Below are positions 48,937 through 57,100 of a stretch of DNA of 64,000 nt, piece by piece (positions within the stretch are counted from its first letter, which is position 1; each line of letters opens with the position of its first letter). Below the pieces are notes generated by a model. The model searched no databases, was not told the origin of the DNA, and saw nothing but the letters and a program-made list of their open reading frames with translations. The stretch lies in NCBI GenBank assembly GCA_016291085.1, contig JAEEVW010000002.1, positions 1-64,000 on the forward strand. Reading direction: 5' to 3'. The DNA comes from Prevotella sp. Lineage in GTDB: Bacteria > Bacteroidota > Bacteroidia > Bacteroidales > Bacteroidaceae. The position numbers were made by a program, and so were the translations under genes.

Positions 48937-48968
48937 AGAGAGCGAAGACACATTGTTCTCCGCTCTCT
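48937..48968 (-). terminator. Terminator hairpin for 49062..53537
   Basis: AGAGAGCG / CGCTCTCT; minus strand continues TTTTTTA. Confidence 0.7.
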
Positions 48969-49004
48969 TCTGAATATTTGTGTTGGTTTTACTTAATCAC
49001 AACC

Positions 49005-49079
49005 TTGAGCTAAAGCTCGAGCTCGTTCACGTTCGGAAGTGTAAGCAAGCTTTCACTTCGCTCACTTAATCACGACCTT
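49005..49079. repeat. Post-stop palindromic repeat, copy A
   Basis: Flanked by ACTTAATCACRACCTT at 48991-49006 and 49064-49079; shares GTTCACGTTCGGAAG with copy B. Confidence 0.6.
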
Positions 49080-52000
49080 GCGTCCATTGATGATGTAGAC
49101 ACCCTTTGTGGCGTTGTTCACCTTCTGACCGTTCAGGTTATAGATAGCACCATCGACAACAGGCTTAGCTGCACTGACGTTCTCAATGCCAGTTGCTGTT
49201 GTAGCGGCATCAGAAGCTTCGCTCAGACCACCCATCTCGTTGGCAGCACGCACGGTATAGGTTGCCGTAGCGTCGTCGACGGTATAGGCAGGCTCAGTGG
49301 TAAAGCCAACAACGCTGCCATTCTTGCAGACAGCCCACAACAGAGCGTAGTCGCTGTTGTCCCAAGTCAGACTGGTTCCGGCAATCTTCACGTTCTGTGG
49401 AACAGGAGCCTGCTCGGTAAGCAATGTGGGATCCCACTCGCCAAATACATTGTGCAGGTTGCCAGCCTCGGCAGCTTCCTCGGCAGTCAGTATAGGATTG
49501 TTGGCATGACCTTCGCCGAAGGTCTTCTTACGACCGCTCAGGTCAATCTGCGAACCAGTAGATGTCATTGAGTTGTACTCAGCGAAACGCTTGGGCCAGC
49601 CATTACTCATCTCACTCCAGCCAATAGCTGAAGGCACCACATTCATCTTCGTGTCGATGAAGAGGGCTACAGGAGTGCCGCTACCCCAAGGACGACCGAG
49701 GGTATAGTTGCCGTCAACATTATCACCTTCACCGTTGATGACGCAGTCTTTGTAGACGTAACCGTACTTGATGCTCTTCGAAGGTACGGCAGCATAACCA
49801 CCGGCAATCTGGCGCAGTTCGACACCATTGAAGAATGCGTCGCCCTTACCGCACATGTAGTCGGTACGTCCGCGAACGTAACCCTCCTCGAAGTAGTAGA
49901 GTCCGTTGTCGTTGTTCGAAGTCCAAGTATCCTGATAGCCGCGCAGACCGGTATTCTTATAAATGGTACGCGTAGCCTTATCCTGAACGGCGAGGTCACG
50001 ACCAGTAGCGTCGTCCATACCGCTCTCGATGGTCAGATCCTGGAAGTAGTAGTCGCTACCGCTGATCTGGAACACGTCGCTGTTACCGATACCGTCGTAC
50101 TTGCTGGTAGTGCCGTACTGACCGGCGAAGGTAGCGTTCTTGTCAATACCATTGGTGATGATGACACCGTCGCGGCTCTCGCCGATGAACGATACGTTCT
50201 GGGTATTGATGAATGTGATACACTCAGGCACCTCGTAACCGTTACAGGTCTTCATGGTGCTCTTCAGAGGAATGGTGTATTCACCGTTCTTGATGAAGAT
50301 GCGGTAGCGCACGTTCTTGTCGTTGCGCTTCTGGGCAGCTTCGATGGCAGCCACCAGCTGCTCGGCATTCTCGACAACCTGGTCGTAAGCCTTCTTCTCT
50401 ACCGTCGGACGCGTCATGATGGTAAAGTTAATCGTGATGTCCTTGTCCAGATAGTTGTCTGTCAGGTCGCTGACAGTGTTGGCTGCCAGAGAGAAGGTGT
50501 AAGGAGTAGCATACTCCAGTCCCTTATATTCGAAGGTAATGGCCTTACCACTGACGGTGGGCTCTACCTGCCAAGCACCGCTCATGCCGTTGTTGACAGC
50601 CATCATACCCTTAGCACCGTCCTTCATCTTCACGCGCTCGTCGAAGGTAAGCACAATCTTACCGCTGGCAGAAGCGCCAGTAGCACCGTCGGCAGGAACT
50701 GTCGAAACAAGCACAGGAGCCGTGCCGTCGTCAACCAGCTTCGGAGTACCAGTGATGAAGAACATAGCCAGCGTGTTACCGTCGTTAGCCGATGCAGCGC
50801 CGTCGACCTGCGAGGTCTTGTCGGCCTTCATACGGATGAAGAGATCCTTCTGGTTGTTGGCAGCCTCAGGCAGCTTCTCGTTGAACTGAGCCACAGCCTT
50901 CACACCCGTCATAGTCACGCTGCCGAACTTGGTCCAGTTCTCGCCGTCCAGCGAGTATTCAGCATCGTAGGTCTGATAAGCGTTGTAGTTATACAGCATC
51001 TGGAACTGTACGTTGATGTCGGTAAATGCCTCGGCATTGATCTTCGTCTGCCAGTGCCAGTTACCCACGTCGCCGTTTTGCTTGCCCTGACGCCAGTTGA
51101 CGGCAGCACCGGCAAAGCTCTCGTAACCACCTCCGGCAACAGTCGACTTGTCGAGCCAGCCGCTGGTCTCACCAGTCTCGGTATTCACCAGATTCAGTGC
51201 GTCACCGTCGTTGTCCTGTGCGGCGAAGTCAGCCTTACGGCCACTGGCACCAGCCTTATAGAAGTCCCAGCCGGCAATGATGTCAGCCTCAGAATAAGTT
51301 GCGACAATATCCTTATCGCCATCCATCGTTACAGTCAGTTCGCTGCTCGTCGTACCGTCGTTCCAGTTGGTGAAGGTCACCAGACCCTCATACTGGCTGG
51401 CCGTCAGGACAACCGTTGTACCAGCCTCATACATCCACTTGCCGTCAACCACTGTAGGAGCGGGACTGACAGCAACCATGTAGTCATTCGTACCGTCAAC
51501 ATTCAGTTTCAACTCGTAAGTCTCCACCTTCTTGAAGTTGGCGGTCAGTGTCTCGTGACTCATCACGTAATACTTGAACTTAGCCTCAGTGGAAATTTCC
51601 GAACCTGTAGCATTCGTCCAGTTCACAAAGTCGTATCCGAAGTTCTCGGTGGCAGTCAGCGTAACCTCGGTATTCTCCTCGTATTCATCAGCATTCGGAT
51701 ATTTGCTGACACTACCGCCTTCTTCAGGACTAGCAGCAACAGCAAGGGTGTACATCTCGACAGCGGCCTTCGTACCGTTCACCTTACCATAGATGCGGAC
51801 ATCGGCGAAACCGCCGGCCTTATTGTTGGCCAGACCGGTTGTTGCATACAGGTCGAAGCCTTCGCCAGACGTCAGGGCCTTTTGCTGCTCCTCAGTCAGG
51901 TCGATCACCACCTCGTTGACCAGGTTACTGAGTACACCACCCCACTGGCCTTCCTCCTGGCTGTCATCCCAGTTGGCACGGCGTGCCGTAAAGGTTCCAA

Positions 52001-53537
52001 GAGACATCGGCTCGCCTTCACCCACCTTGGCGGTAACGACGACACCGTCCTTCTTGTTGGTACCGAAGCGCTGTACGTACATCTTAATCTGAGTCGGAGT
52101 GAAGGTAATGCCCGAAGCAGGCTTCACATTCCAGTGCAGCTGAACGTTCTCACCCGTAAAGGTCACGAACTTCAAACCGTTATCAGGATCCTTGCTGCGT
52201 GAACCGGTGGCAACCGTAGCATCAGCAGGGCTATATTCGAAAGAAGTTACTGAAAAAGCAGACTCAGGATTGATGGTCTTGCTTTCCAAATCCACATTTC
52301 CGTCAACCAGCATTGGCCACTCAATAGAAGCATCGACATTGTCAAACTTCTCGCCGCCGGCGCTGGCCACTACGGGCAGCACCACCTGGATGTAACGATA
52401 GTATGAGCCGTCGCCGATAACCACGTCAACGGTCTCTGCAGAACCACCAATCTCGTAGCTGATGGTCTTGCCGCTGGTATAGTCGGTCTGACCGTCGATG
52501 GTGGTAGTGGTGATTTCACTATAAGCCTCCATCGATACGGTGGCACCCTTACAAGAAGGAATAGTCCACTTTGTACCCTGGTTCAGCTGTGCCCAGTCGT
52601 TCCAGTTGCCGTTGGCAAACTTACCGCCATTGTTGGTGTCAAAGTCAGCCTTCACATCGATGGTCTTACCATTGACAGTAGCCTGAGCCACCCAGAAACC
52701 CGTAGCATTCTGATAGGCTACAGTAGGAGCACCTGCATCGCGACGGAAGTTCCACTTCACGGTCACGGGCTCAGTACGGTCTTCGAGGTTCACCTGATTA
52801 TAGGTAAAATTAGCAGTCAGCGTAATATCCTCAGCGGGAACGGTAAATTCAGAACCGGGGGCATAGTAGGTGGTACCGTCGGTCCATGCAGTCAGCGTCT
52901 TGCCCTCCGCATAGAGAGTGTAGTTCTTTGGCAGTGTAAAGGTACTGCCCACATCTTGCTTGACTGCGGCAGGAACGACGCCTTCAGCTCCATCGGCAGC
53001 AAAAGTCACAGTAGCTTCGCTGGCCAGCTGAGAAGGATCAACAGCCTCTACGGCAAAGTACGGAGTATAGCTGCCTCCGCTGATGGTCAGCGTGGTAGCC
53101 TCACCTTTGTAGTACGTCGAGGCAATGTTGTCGGTCTTGTTGTTGTGGTAGCATGCACCGGTGTTCGTGTTGAACGTACCTACGGTAGCACCCGTGGCAT
53201 CCTTAATCGTCACGTCACCACCCCAGGCGCAGGTTCCCATGGAAACCTTTACCGGGCCATCCACCTTGACAGTGGCCGAGAAGTTACTGATACCATGATC
53301 ATTCGAGTGGAACTTACCAGTAATCACTGCGTTAGCATCTGCAGCATCAGCTGCCACACGTGTAAACGTGCCGTCAGCATTCATCTTCAATCCAGCAGTA
53401 GTCACACTGGTCTCTTCAGCAGTGAAGAACGAACCATTGGTGAAATCTGCCTTGATGTCAGTGAACGCTACTGCCTGCGTCATTCCCAGAATGAGCAACA
53501 AGCATAACGTACTAAATCTTAGTAGTTGTTTTTTCAT
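49062..53537 (-). CDS. Multidomain secreted pectin methylesterase (CE8-like) with InlB/Flg_new-like and Big-like domains and T9SS-type tail
   Basis: 'VSFIGESRDGVIITNG', 'QDLTIESGMDDATGRDLAVQDKATRTIYKNTGLRGYQDTWTSNN', 'YVRGRTDYMCGKGDAFFNG'; 'FVNWTNATG...LTANF'; tail 'YNLNGQKVNNATKGVYIINGRKVVIK'. Confidence 0.88.
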   Translation of the reverse strand: MKKQLLRFSTLCLLLILGMTQAVAFTDIKADFTNGSFFTAEETSVTTAGLKMNADGTFTRVAADAADANAVITGKFHSNDHGISNFSATVKVDGPVKVSMGTCAWGGDVTIKDATGATVGTFNTNTGACYHNNKTDNIASTYYKGEATTLTISGGSYTPYFAVEAVDPSQLASEATVTFAADGAEGVVPAAVKQDVGSTFTLPKNYTLYAEGKTLTAWTDGTTYYAPGSEFTVPAEDITLTANFTYNQVNLEDRTEPVTVKWNFRRDAGAPTVAYQNATGFWVAQATVNGKTIDVKADFDTNNGGKFANGNWNDWAQLNQGTKWTIPSCKGATVSMEAYSEITTTTIDGQTDYTSGKTISYEIGGSAETVDVVIGDGSYYRYIQVVLPVVASAGGEKFDNVDASIEWPMLVDGNVDLESKTINPESAFSVTSFEYSPADATVATGSRSKDPDNGLKFVTFTGENVQLHWNVKPASGITFTPTQIKMYVQRFGTNKKDGVVVTAKVGEGEPMSLGTFTARRANWDDSQEEGQWGGVLSNLVNEVVIDLTEEQQKALTSGEGFDLYATTGLANNKAGGFADVRIYGKVNGTKAAVEMYTLAVAASPEEGGSVSKYPNADEYEENTEVTLTATENFGYDFVNWTNATGSEISTEAKFKYYVMSHETLTANFKKVETYELKLNVDGTNDYMVAVSPAPTVVDGKWMYEAGTTVVLTASQYEGLVTFTNWNDGTTSSELTVTMDGDKDIVATYSEADIIAGWDFYKAGASGRKADFAAQDNDGDALNLVNTETGETSGWLDKSTVAGGGYESFAGAAVNWRQGKQNGDVGNWHWQTKINAEAFTDINVQFQMLYNYNAYQTYDAEYSLDGENWTKFGSVTMTGVKAVAQFNEKLPEAANNQKDLFIRMKADKTSQVDGAASANDGNTLAMFFITGTPKLVDDGTAPVLVSTVPADGATGASASGKIVLTFDERVKMKDGAKGMMAVNNGMSGAWQVEPTVSGKAITFEYKGLEYATPYTFSLAANTVSDLTDNYLDKDITINFTIMTRPTVEKKAYDQVVENAEQLVAAIEAAQKRNDKNVRYRIFIKNGEYTIPLKSTMKTCNGYEVPECITFINTQNVSFIGESRDGVIITNGIDKNATFAGQYGTTSKYDGIGNSDVFQISGSDYYFQDLTIESGMDDATGRDLAVQDKATRTIYKNTGLRGYQDTWTSNNDNGLYYFEEGYVRGRTDYMCGKGDAFFNGVELRQIAGGYAAVPSKSIKYGYVYKDCVINGEGDNVDGNYTLGRPWGSGTPVALFIDTKMNVVPSAIGWSEMSNGWPKRFAEYNSMTSTGSQIDLSGRKKTFGEGHANNPILTAEEAAEAGNLHNVFGEWDPTLLTEQAPVPQNVKIAGTSLTWDNSDYALLWAVCKNGSVVGFTTEPAYTVDDATATYTVRAANEMGGLSEASDAATTATGIENVSAAKPVVDGAIYNLNGQKVNNATKGVYIINGRKVVIK

Positions 53538-53696
53538 ACAATTGTTTTTTTAGTTGTTTATAGTAATAAAAATAAATATTGTTCGCGCGTAAAGTAGATT
53601 AGTTGCGGTTCATGGCCAGGCCATAAATCACCTGCAAAGATACGAAAATTAAAAATAGCTGATTATTTTTGGCGCAATAAAATCTGTTAAAATCCA

Positions 53697-53710
53697 CGAA
53701 ATCGTTTACG
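53697..53710. promoter_or_regulatory. Pectin-locus palindrome, degenerate
   Basis: CGAAATCGTTTACG; centre 61.5 bp from CAAAGATA (53635-53642). Confidence 0.55.
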
Positions 53711-53720
53711 TATGAACACC

Positions 53721-53752
53721 AAAGAGGCCCGAGCAACCGCCCGAGCCTCTTT
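53721..53752 (-). terminator. Terminator hairpin for 53754..55364
   Basis: AAAGAGGC / GCCTCTTT. Confidence 0.6.
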
Positions 53753-53753
53753 T

Positions 53754-55364
53754 TTATTTGACTACCTTACGTCCGTTCACGATGTAGAGGCCTGGCTGTG
53801 TGGGCTTTCCGCTCAGTCGGCGACCGTCCAGGGTGAACCACCTATCGTCGTTATTGCGTGCCACACTCATACCTTCAGGTGTGAGAACTTCGCTAACTCC
53901 GTTAACTTCGATAACTTCTTTAACTCCCGTCTCCCCCTCTCCGAAGTCCAGGACAAAGGCGCTGACGTTGGATTCGTCGCCTAGATCGACCCAGAAGTAG
54001 GCGCGGCAGGCGTTGAGGTGGTAGGTGCCGTCGTCGTCGTTAGCGGCATTGGGGTAGTAGAGGGTGCTGACCAGATTCCCCCATTCATCGGTTCTGGTGC
54101 CGAGGAAGAAAACACTCTTGTCATTGGGAGTAAGGGCGACGGGGCTGAAGCTGCCGCGGAACTCGACGGTGTTCAGGCCTCGCTTCTCCCCCCTGACGAC
54201 GTATTCATCGTTCTCCTTGCTGACGCCGCTGCCCGCATCGTCAGTCAAAGTGACGCCGGTGAATACGGGGCTGACGATGTTGTCGCCGCTGTCCCACTTG
54301 ATGATATAGGGCTTGCCAGCCTCAATTCTTGAGGCATTCTGGAAATTGAGGTAAAGGGTGCCGTTGCTGGGGTCGAAGCCCGTTTCGCTTTTTTTCAGCT
54401 CCTTCAGCGTGGCTCCGGCGAGCGGTGTGCCTTCAAGGCTGTTCAGAGAGAACGGCAGGCACAGCGTGTTCCATGCCCCGTCCTTGAAGAGCGTGCGACC
54501 TTGGAGGCAGACATTCTTGTTCAGGCCTTGCTCACCGCCGATAGTGCCAATGTTGTCCTCATCGTTGTATAATAACACGCTGGGGAGGGGATAGAGGGTC
54601 TTGCCTTCGATGGCACTGATTTGTGCAGTGGTGAGTATGCCGCTGTAAATGTTGTTCTCGCTGTCTTTAAAGGGCTTGTTCGCAGTTATGACCGAAGGGA
54701 TGTTGGAAAGGTTTACATTTTTCTCAACGAGATAGCTCGTGGCAGTGATTTGGTCTTCTTCATCAGAGTACCAACTGAGATTGATGGCATGAGCACGAAG
54801 TCTGTTAGCATGAACGGTACCACTGTTAATGGTTATGATTCCGGCAGTGCTGATGCCATAGCCAGCGCTGCTTGTAGCGGTGATATTGCCTCCATTGATG
54901 GTGATGTTGCCGTTATTATTGGCGTGGATGCCAGCGTGAGAACCGCCAGATGCACCGCTACTTGCTACAAGGGCACCAAAACCCTGACCGTAGCTGGCAG
55001 TTTGGTAGTAGATATTCAGGTTGCCATTGACCTGAAGGGCATTGGAGGAGCCACTGTTAATGGTGAGCGTTGCATCATTGCAGAGAATGAGATGGACGTC
55101 GCCATCGCTGAACTGCAATTGGCCGTTGTATGTGATGCTTTCAGCAACATAATACCAACCGGCATCAAGTGTCGTGGGATTGCTACTACCGGTCAGAACG
55201 GTAGCTTCATGACTGTTTATATAACCGTCGCCATCGACGTAATAGATGACCTCAGCCCATGCACCCACCGTGGTGAACAGGGCGAAGACGAGCAGTACTG
55301 CGGCTCGCGCCGGACACATCATAACTATTCTTGTTGACTTCCAATTACAGTTTTTTTTCATCAT
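53754..55364 (-). CDS. Secreted hypothetical protein with T9SS-type tail
   Basis: Repetitive beta-rich N-term ('INSGSSNALQVNGNLNIYY'), tail 'FTLDGRRLSGKPTQPGLYIVNGRKVVK'. Start taken at MMKKNCNWKS. Confidence 0.65.
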   Translation of the reverse strand: MMKKNCNWKSTRIVMMCPARAAVLLVFALFTTVGAWAEVIYYVDGDGYINSHEATVLTGSSNPTTLDAGWYYVAESITYNGQLQFSDGDVHLILCNDATLTINSGSSNALQVNGNLNIYYQTASYGQGFGALVASSGASGGSHAGIHANNNGNITINGGNITATSSAGYGISTAGIITINSGTVHANRLRAHAINLSWYSDEEDQITATSYLVEKNVNLSNIPSVITANKPFKDSENNIYSGILTTAQISAIEGKTLYPLPSVLLYNDEDNIGTIGGEQGLNKNVCLQGRTLFKDGAWNTLCLPFSLNSLEGTPLAGATLKELKKSETGFDPSNGTLYLNFQNASRIEAGKPYIIKWDSGDNIVSPVFTGVTLTDDAGSGVSKENDEYVVRGEKRGLNTVEFRGSFSPVALTPNDKSVFFLGTRTDEWGNLVSTLYYPNAANDDDGTYHLNACRAYFWVDLGDESNVSAFVLDFGEGETGVKEVIEVNGVSEVLTPEGMSVARNNDDRWFTLDGRRLSGKPTQPGLYIVNGRKVVK

Positions 55365-55393
55365 TTTTTGAAATTTATGGTTATTTTTGCCTG

Positions 55394-55425
55394 CAAAGAT
55401 AGTGCAAATTGAGCGAAATACCAAA
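55394..55425 (-). promoter_or_regulatory. Bacteroidota promoter of 53754..55364
   Basis: CAAAGATA (55394-55401), 20 bp, CAAA (55422-55425). Confidence 0.7.
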
Positions 55426-55634
55426 GGGAAACTACAAAAAAATCGGACCGACCCTCTCATCAGCTTCATCTTCGCAAAGGTAAAAATTCCTTTCGATATC
55501 GCCAAATTATTCGTCGAAAAACTTGCATATCTCGATATTTTTTCGTAACTTTACAGTCGAAAAGAATGGTCATTTAAGACCATGACATTCAAACAATTAA
55601 CCCTATTTATTCACACTTTAAAACACACAACGCT

Positions 55635-55760
55635 ATGAAGAAAAACAACAGTATTTGGGAAGTCCTTCTGAGGATTGTTATCGCAGCTGCAACGGCAGCA
55701 CTGACTGCACTGGGCACCACCTCGTACATGGGTTATGGACCATTCGACAGTCTGGCATAA
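55635..55760 (+). CDS. Smalltalk-type small membrane protein (41 aa)
   Basis: Own translation: MKKNNSIWEVLLRIVIAAATAALTALGTTSYMGYGPFDSLA*; overlaps the next ATG as TAATG. Below the ORF-track cutoff. Confidence 0.75.
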   Translation: MKKNNSIWEVLLRIVIAAATAALTALGTTSYMGYGPFDSLA

Positions 55761-56167
55761 TGGACGATGTTCGCTTATCCCTACACTTTACGTTGGCGGA
55801 GTTCTGCAACCCCAGCAGGTACCCTGCCAACGTTCCTACGACGCAGCAGATTGCCAACATGATCTATGGCTGCCTGATGCTGTTGGAACCTGCCCGCGAG
55901 GCCATTGGCTGTCCCATCATCATCAACTCCGGTTTCCGCAATCCCCGTGTCAACACTCTCGTGGGTGGCGTCGCCAGCTCGCAGCATTTGCAGGGCCAAG
56001 CTGCCGACATCCGCCCCAAGGACCCCGCGAAGTTCCAACAGTTGGTCGGCTTCCTGAAGGCCCATGCCCTCACCGACCAACTCCTCACCGGCCCCGGCTG
56101 GCTCCACATCTCATGGGCTCCCTTCCGGCCGCCCCGCCACGATGTCCGCATTGGCTACTACAAGTAA
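55760..56167 (+). CDS. Peptidase M15 family (D-Ala-D-Ala carboxypeptidase-like / endolysin)
   Basis: 'FTLAEFCNPSRYPANVPT', 'IIINSGFRNPRVNTLVGGVASSQHLQGQAADIRP', 'GPGWLHISW'. Start corrected to the ATG coupled to smalltalk. Confidence 0.88.
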   Translation: MDDVRLSLHFTLAEFCNPSRYPANVPTTQQIANMIYGCLMLLEPAREAIGCPIIINSGFRNPRVNTLVGGVASSQHLQGQAADIRPKDPAKFQQLVGFLKAHALTDQLLTGPGWLHISWAPFRPPRHDVRIGYYK

Positions 56168-56182
56168 AAATATTGCAAATTA

Positions 56183-56214
56183 TTTGGAGGCTATTGATTA
56201 TTTTACTATCTTTG
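56183..56214 (+). promoter_or_regulatory. Promoter of TA operon
   Basis: TTTG (56183-56186), 20 bp, TATCTTTG (56207-56214). Confidence 0.75.
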
Positions 56215-56235
56215 CACACATAAAAACGATATTTT

Positions 56236-56517
56236 ATGAACGAGGATAAGAGATACCCACAGATAAACGAAGAAGACGGCAGTTGTATGACGGCTAGCGA
56301 ACCTTCTTTGGCTTACGCCTCAGGGTCGATGGCAGAGGAGGATGACATTGACTACAATTTGGGCAATCACGATTTCGGACTTCCCCGTACTCTGGATGAT
56401 GTGAAGGCTGAATTGCGGGAGGGTGACGCTGCATGGGACGATGACTCTCAGTGGTGTACATCGGAAGAAATGTGGGCAGAAATCAAACAGACTTTCCCAT
56501 GGGCGAATATCAGATAG
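56236..56517 (+). CDS. Type II antitoxin-like protein
   Basis: Acidic 93 aa; '[38 protein letters not shown]'; overlaps the toxin gene. Confidence 0.65.
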   Translation: MNEDKRYPQINEEDGSCMTASEPSLAYASGSMAEEDDIDYNLGNHDFGLPRTLDDVKAELREGDAAWDDDSQWCTSEEMWAEIKQTFPWANIR

Positions 56518-56825
56518 TCTGGCGATCCAAAGCAAGACGACAGTATATTCAGCAACTGATATACGCCCAACAAGAATTCGGGAGCAAGACTTTCTATAGA
56601 TGGATAGAAAGTGTCAAAGACATGGAAGATAGACTTCGTGAGAATCCCAGGTCATATACCCGTGTTCTCGAGTTGATAGACGAGCCCCGCGAATATCGTG
56701 GTCATATTGTAATGAAAAATTTTAAAATCATTTATTCCTTCGACGAAAGGCGGCACTTAGTTAAGATTGTCACGATTTGGGACATGCGCATGAATCCGGT
56801 CAAGTTGGACCAGATGATTAAATAA
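56499..56825 (+). CDS. RelE/ParE-family toxin
   Basis: '[56 protein letters not shown]...[35 protein letters not shown]'. Start chosen inside the longer ORF. Confidence 0.8.
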   Translation: MGEYQIVWRSKARRQYIQQLIYAQQEFGSKTFYRWIESVKDMEDRLRENPRSYTRVLELIDEPREYRGHIVMKNFKIIYSFDERRHLVKIVTIWDMRMNPVKLDQMIK

Positions 56826-56868
56826 AAACAATCCCCGAGACTTCTGACTGAATTGCGGGGATAAAAGT

Positions 56869-56895
56869 ACACAAAAGGAACCGTCCCTTTTGTGT
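56869..56895. terminator. Hairpin between TA operon and ettA fragment
   Basis: ACACAAAAGG-AACCGTC-CCTTTTGTGT, 10-bp perfect stem. Confidence 0.5.
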
Positions 56896-57019
56896 TCTTG
56901 GTCGACATACGAGAGCTTGACCGTTTCGCCGACAGCAAACGAACCGGCATCGGCCTGTTCCAAACCCATGATAAGGCGGAATAGGGTAGTCTTGCCGGCG
57001 CCGTTGAGACCGATAATAT
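56896..57019 (-). pseudogene. ettA: Fragment of ABC-F ATPase gene (EttA-like second ATPase domain)
   Basis: Reads [45 protein letters not shown]; Walker A and downstream EttA-like sequence, truncated both sides. Confidence 0.7.
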
Positions 57020-57042
57020 GAAGTTAAGGAATTAAGATGGAA

Positions 57043-57077
57043 ATCCCCGCATCAGTCAATGCGGCCGGTGCGGGGAT
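57043..57077 (-). terminator. Terminator hairpin for transketolase
   Basis: ATCCCCGCA / TGCGGGGAT. Confidence 0.6.
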
Positions 57078-57100
57078 GGATATCAGATTGCGGGCAGGGA

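Noticed and set aside
51054-52202. 382-aa plus-strand ORF opposite the pectin methylesterase
   Set aside because: Antisense shadow; the minus strand has clear CE8 and repeat motifs.
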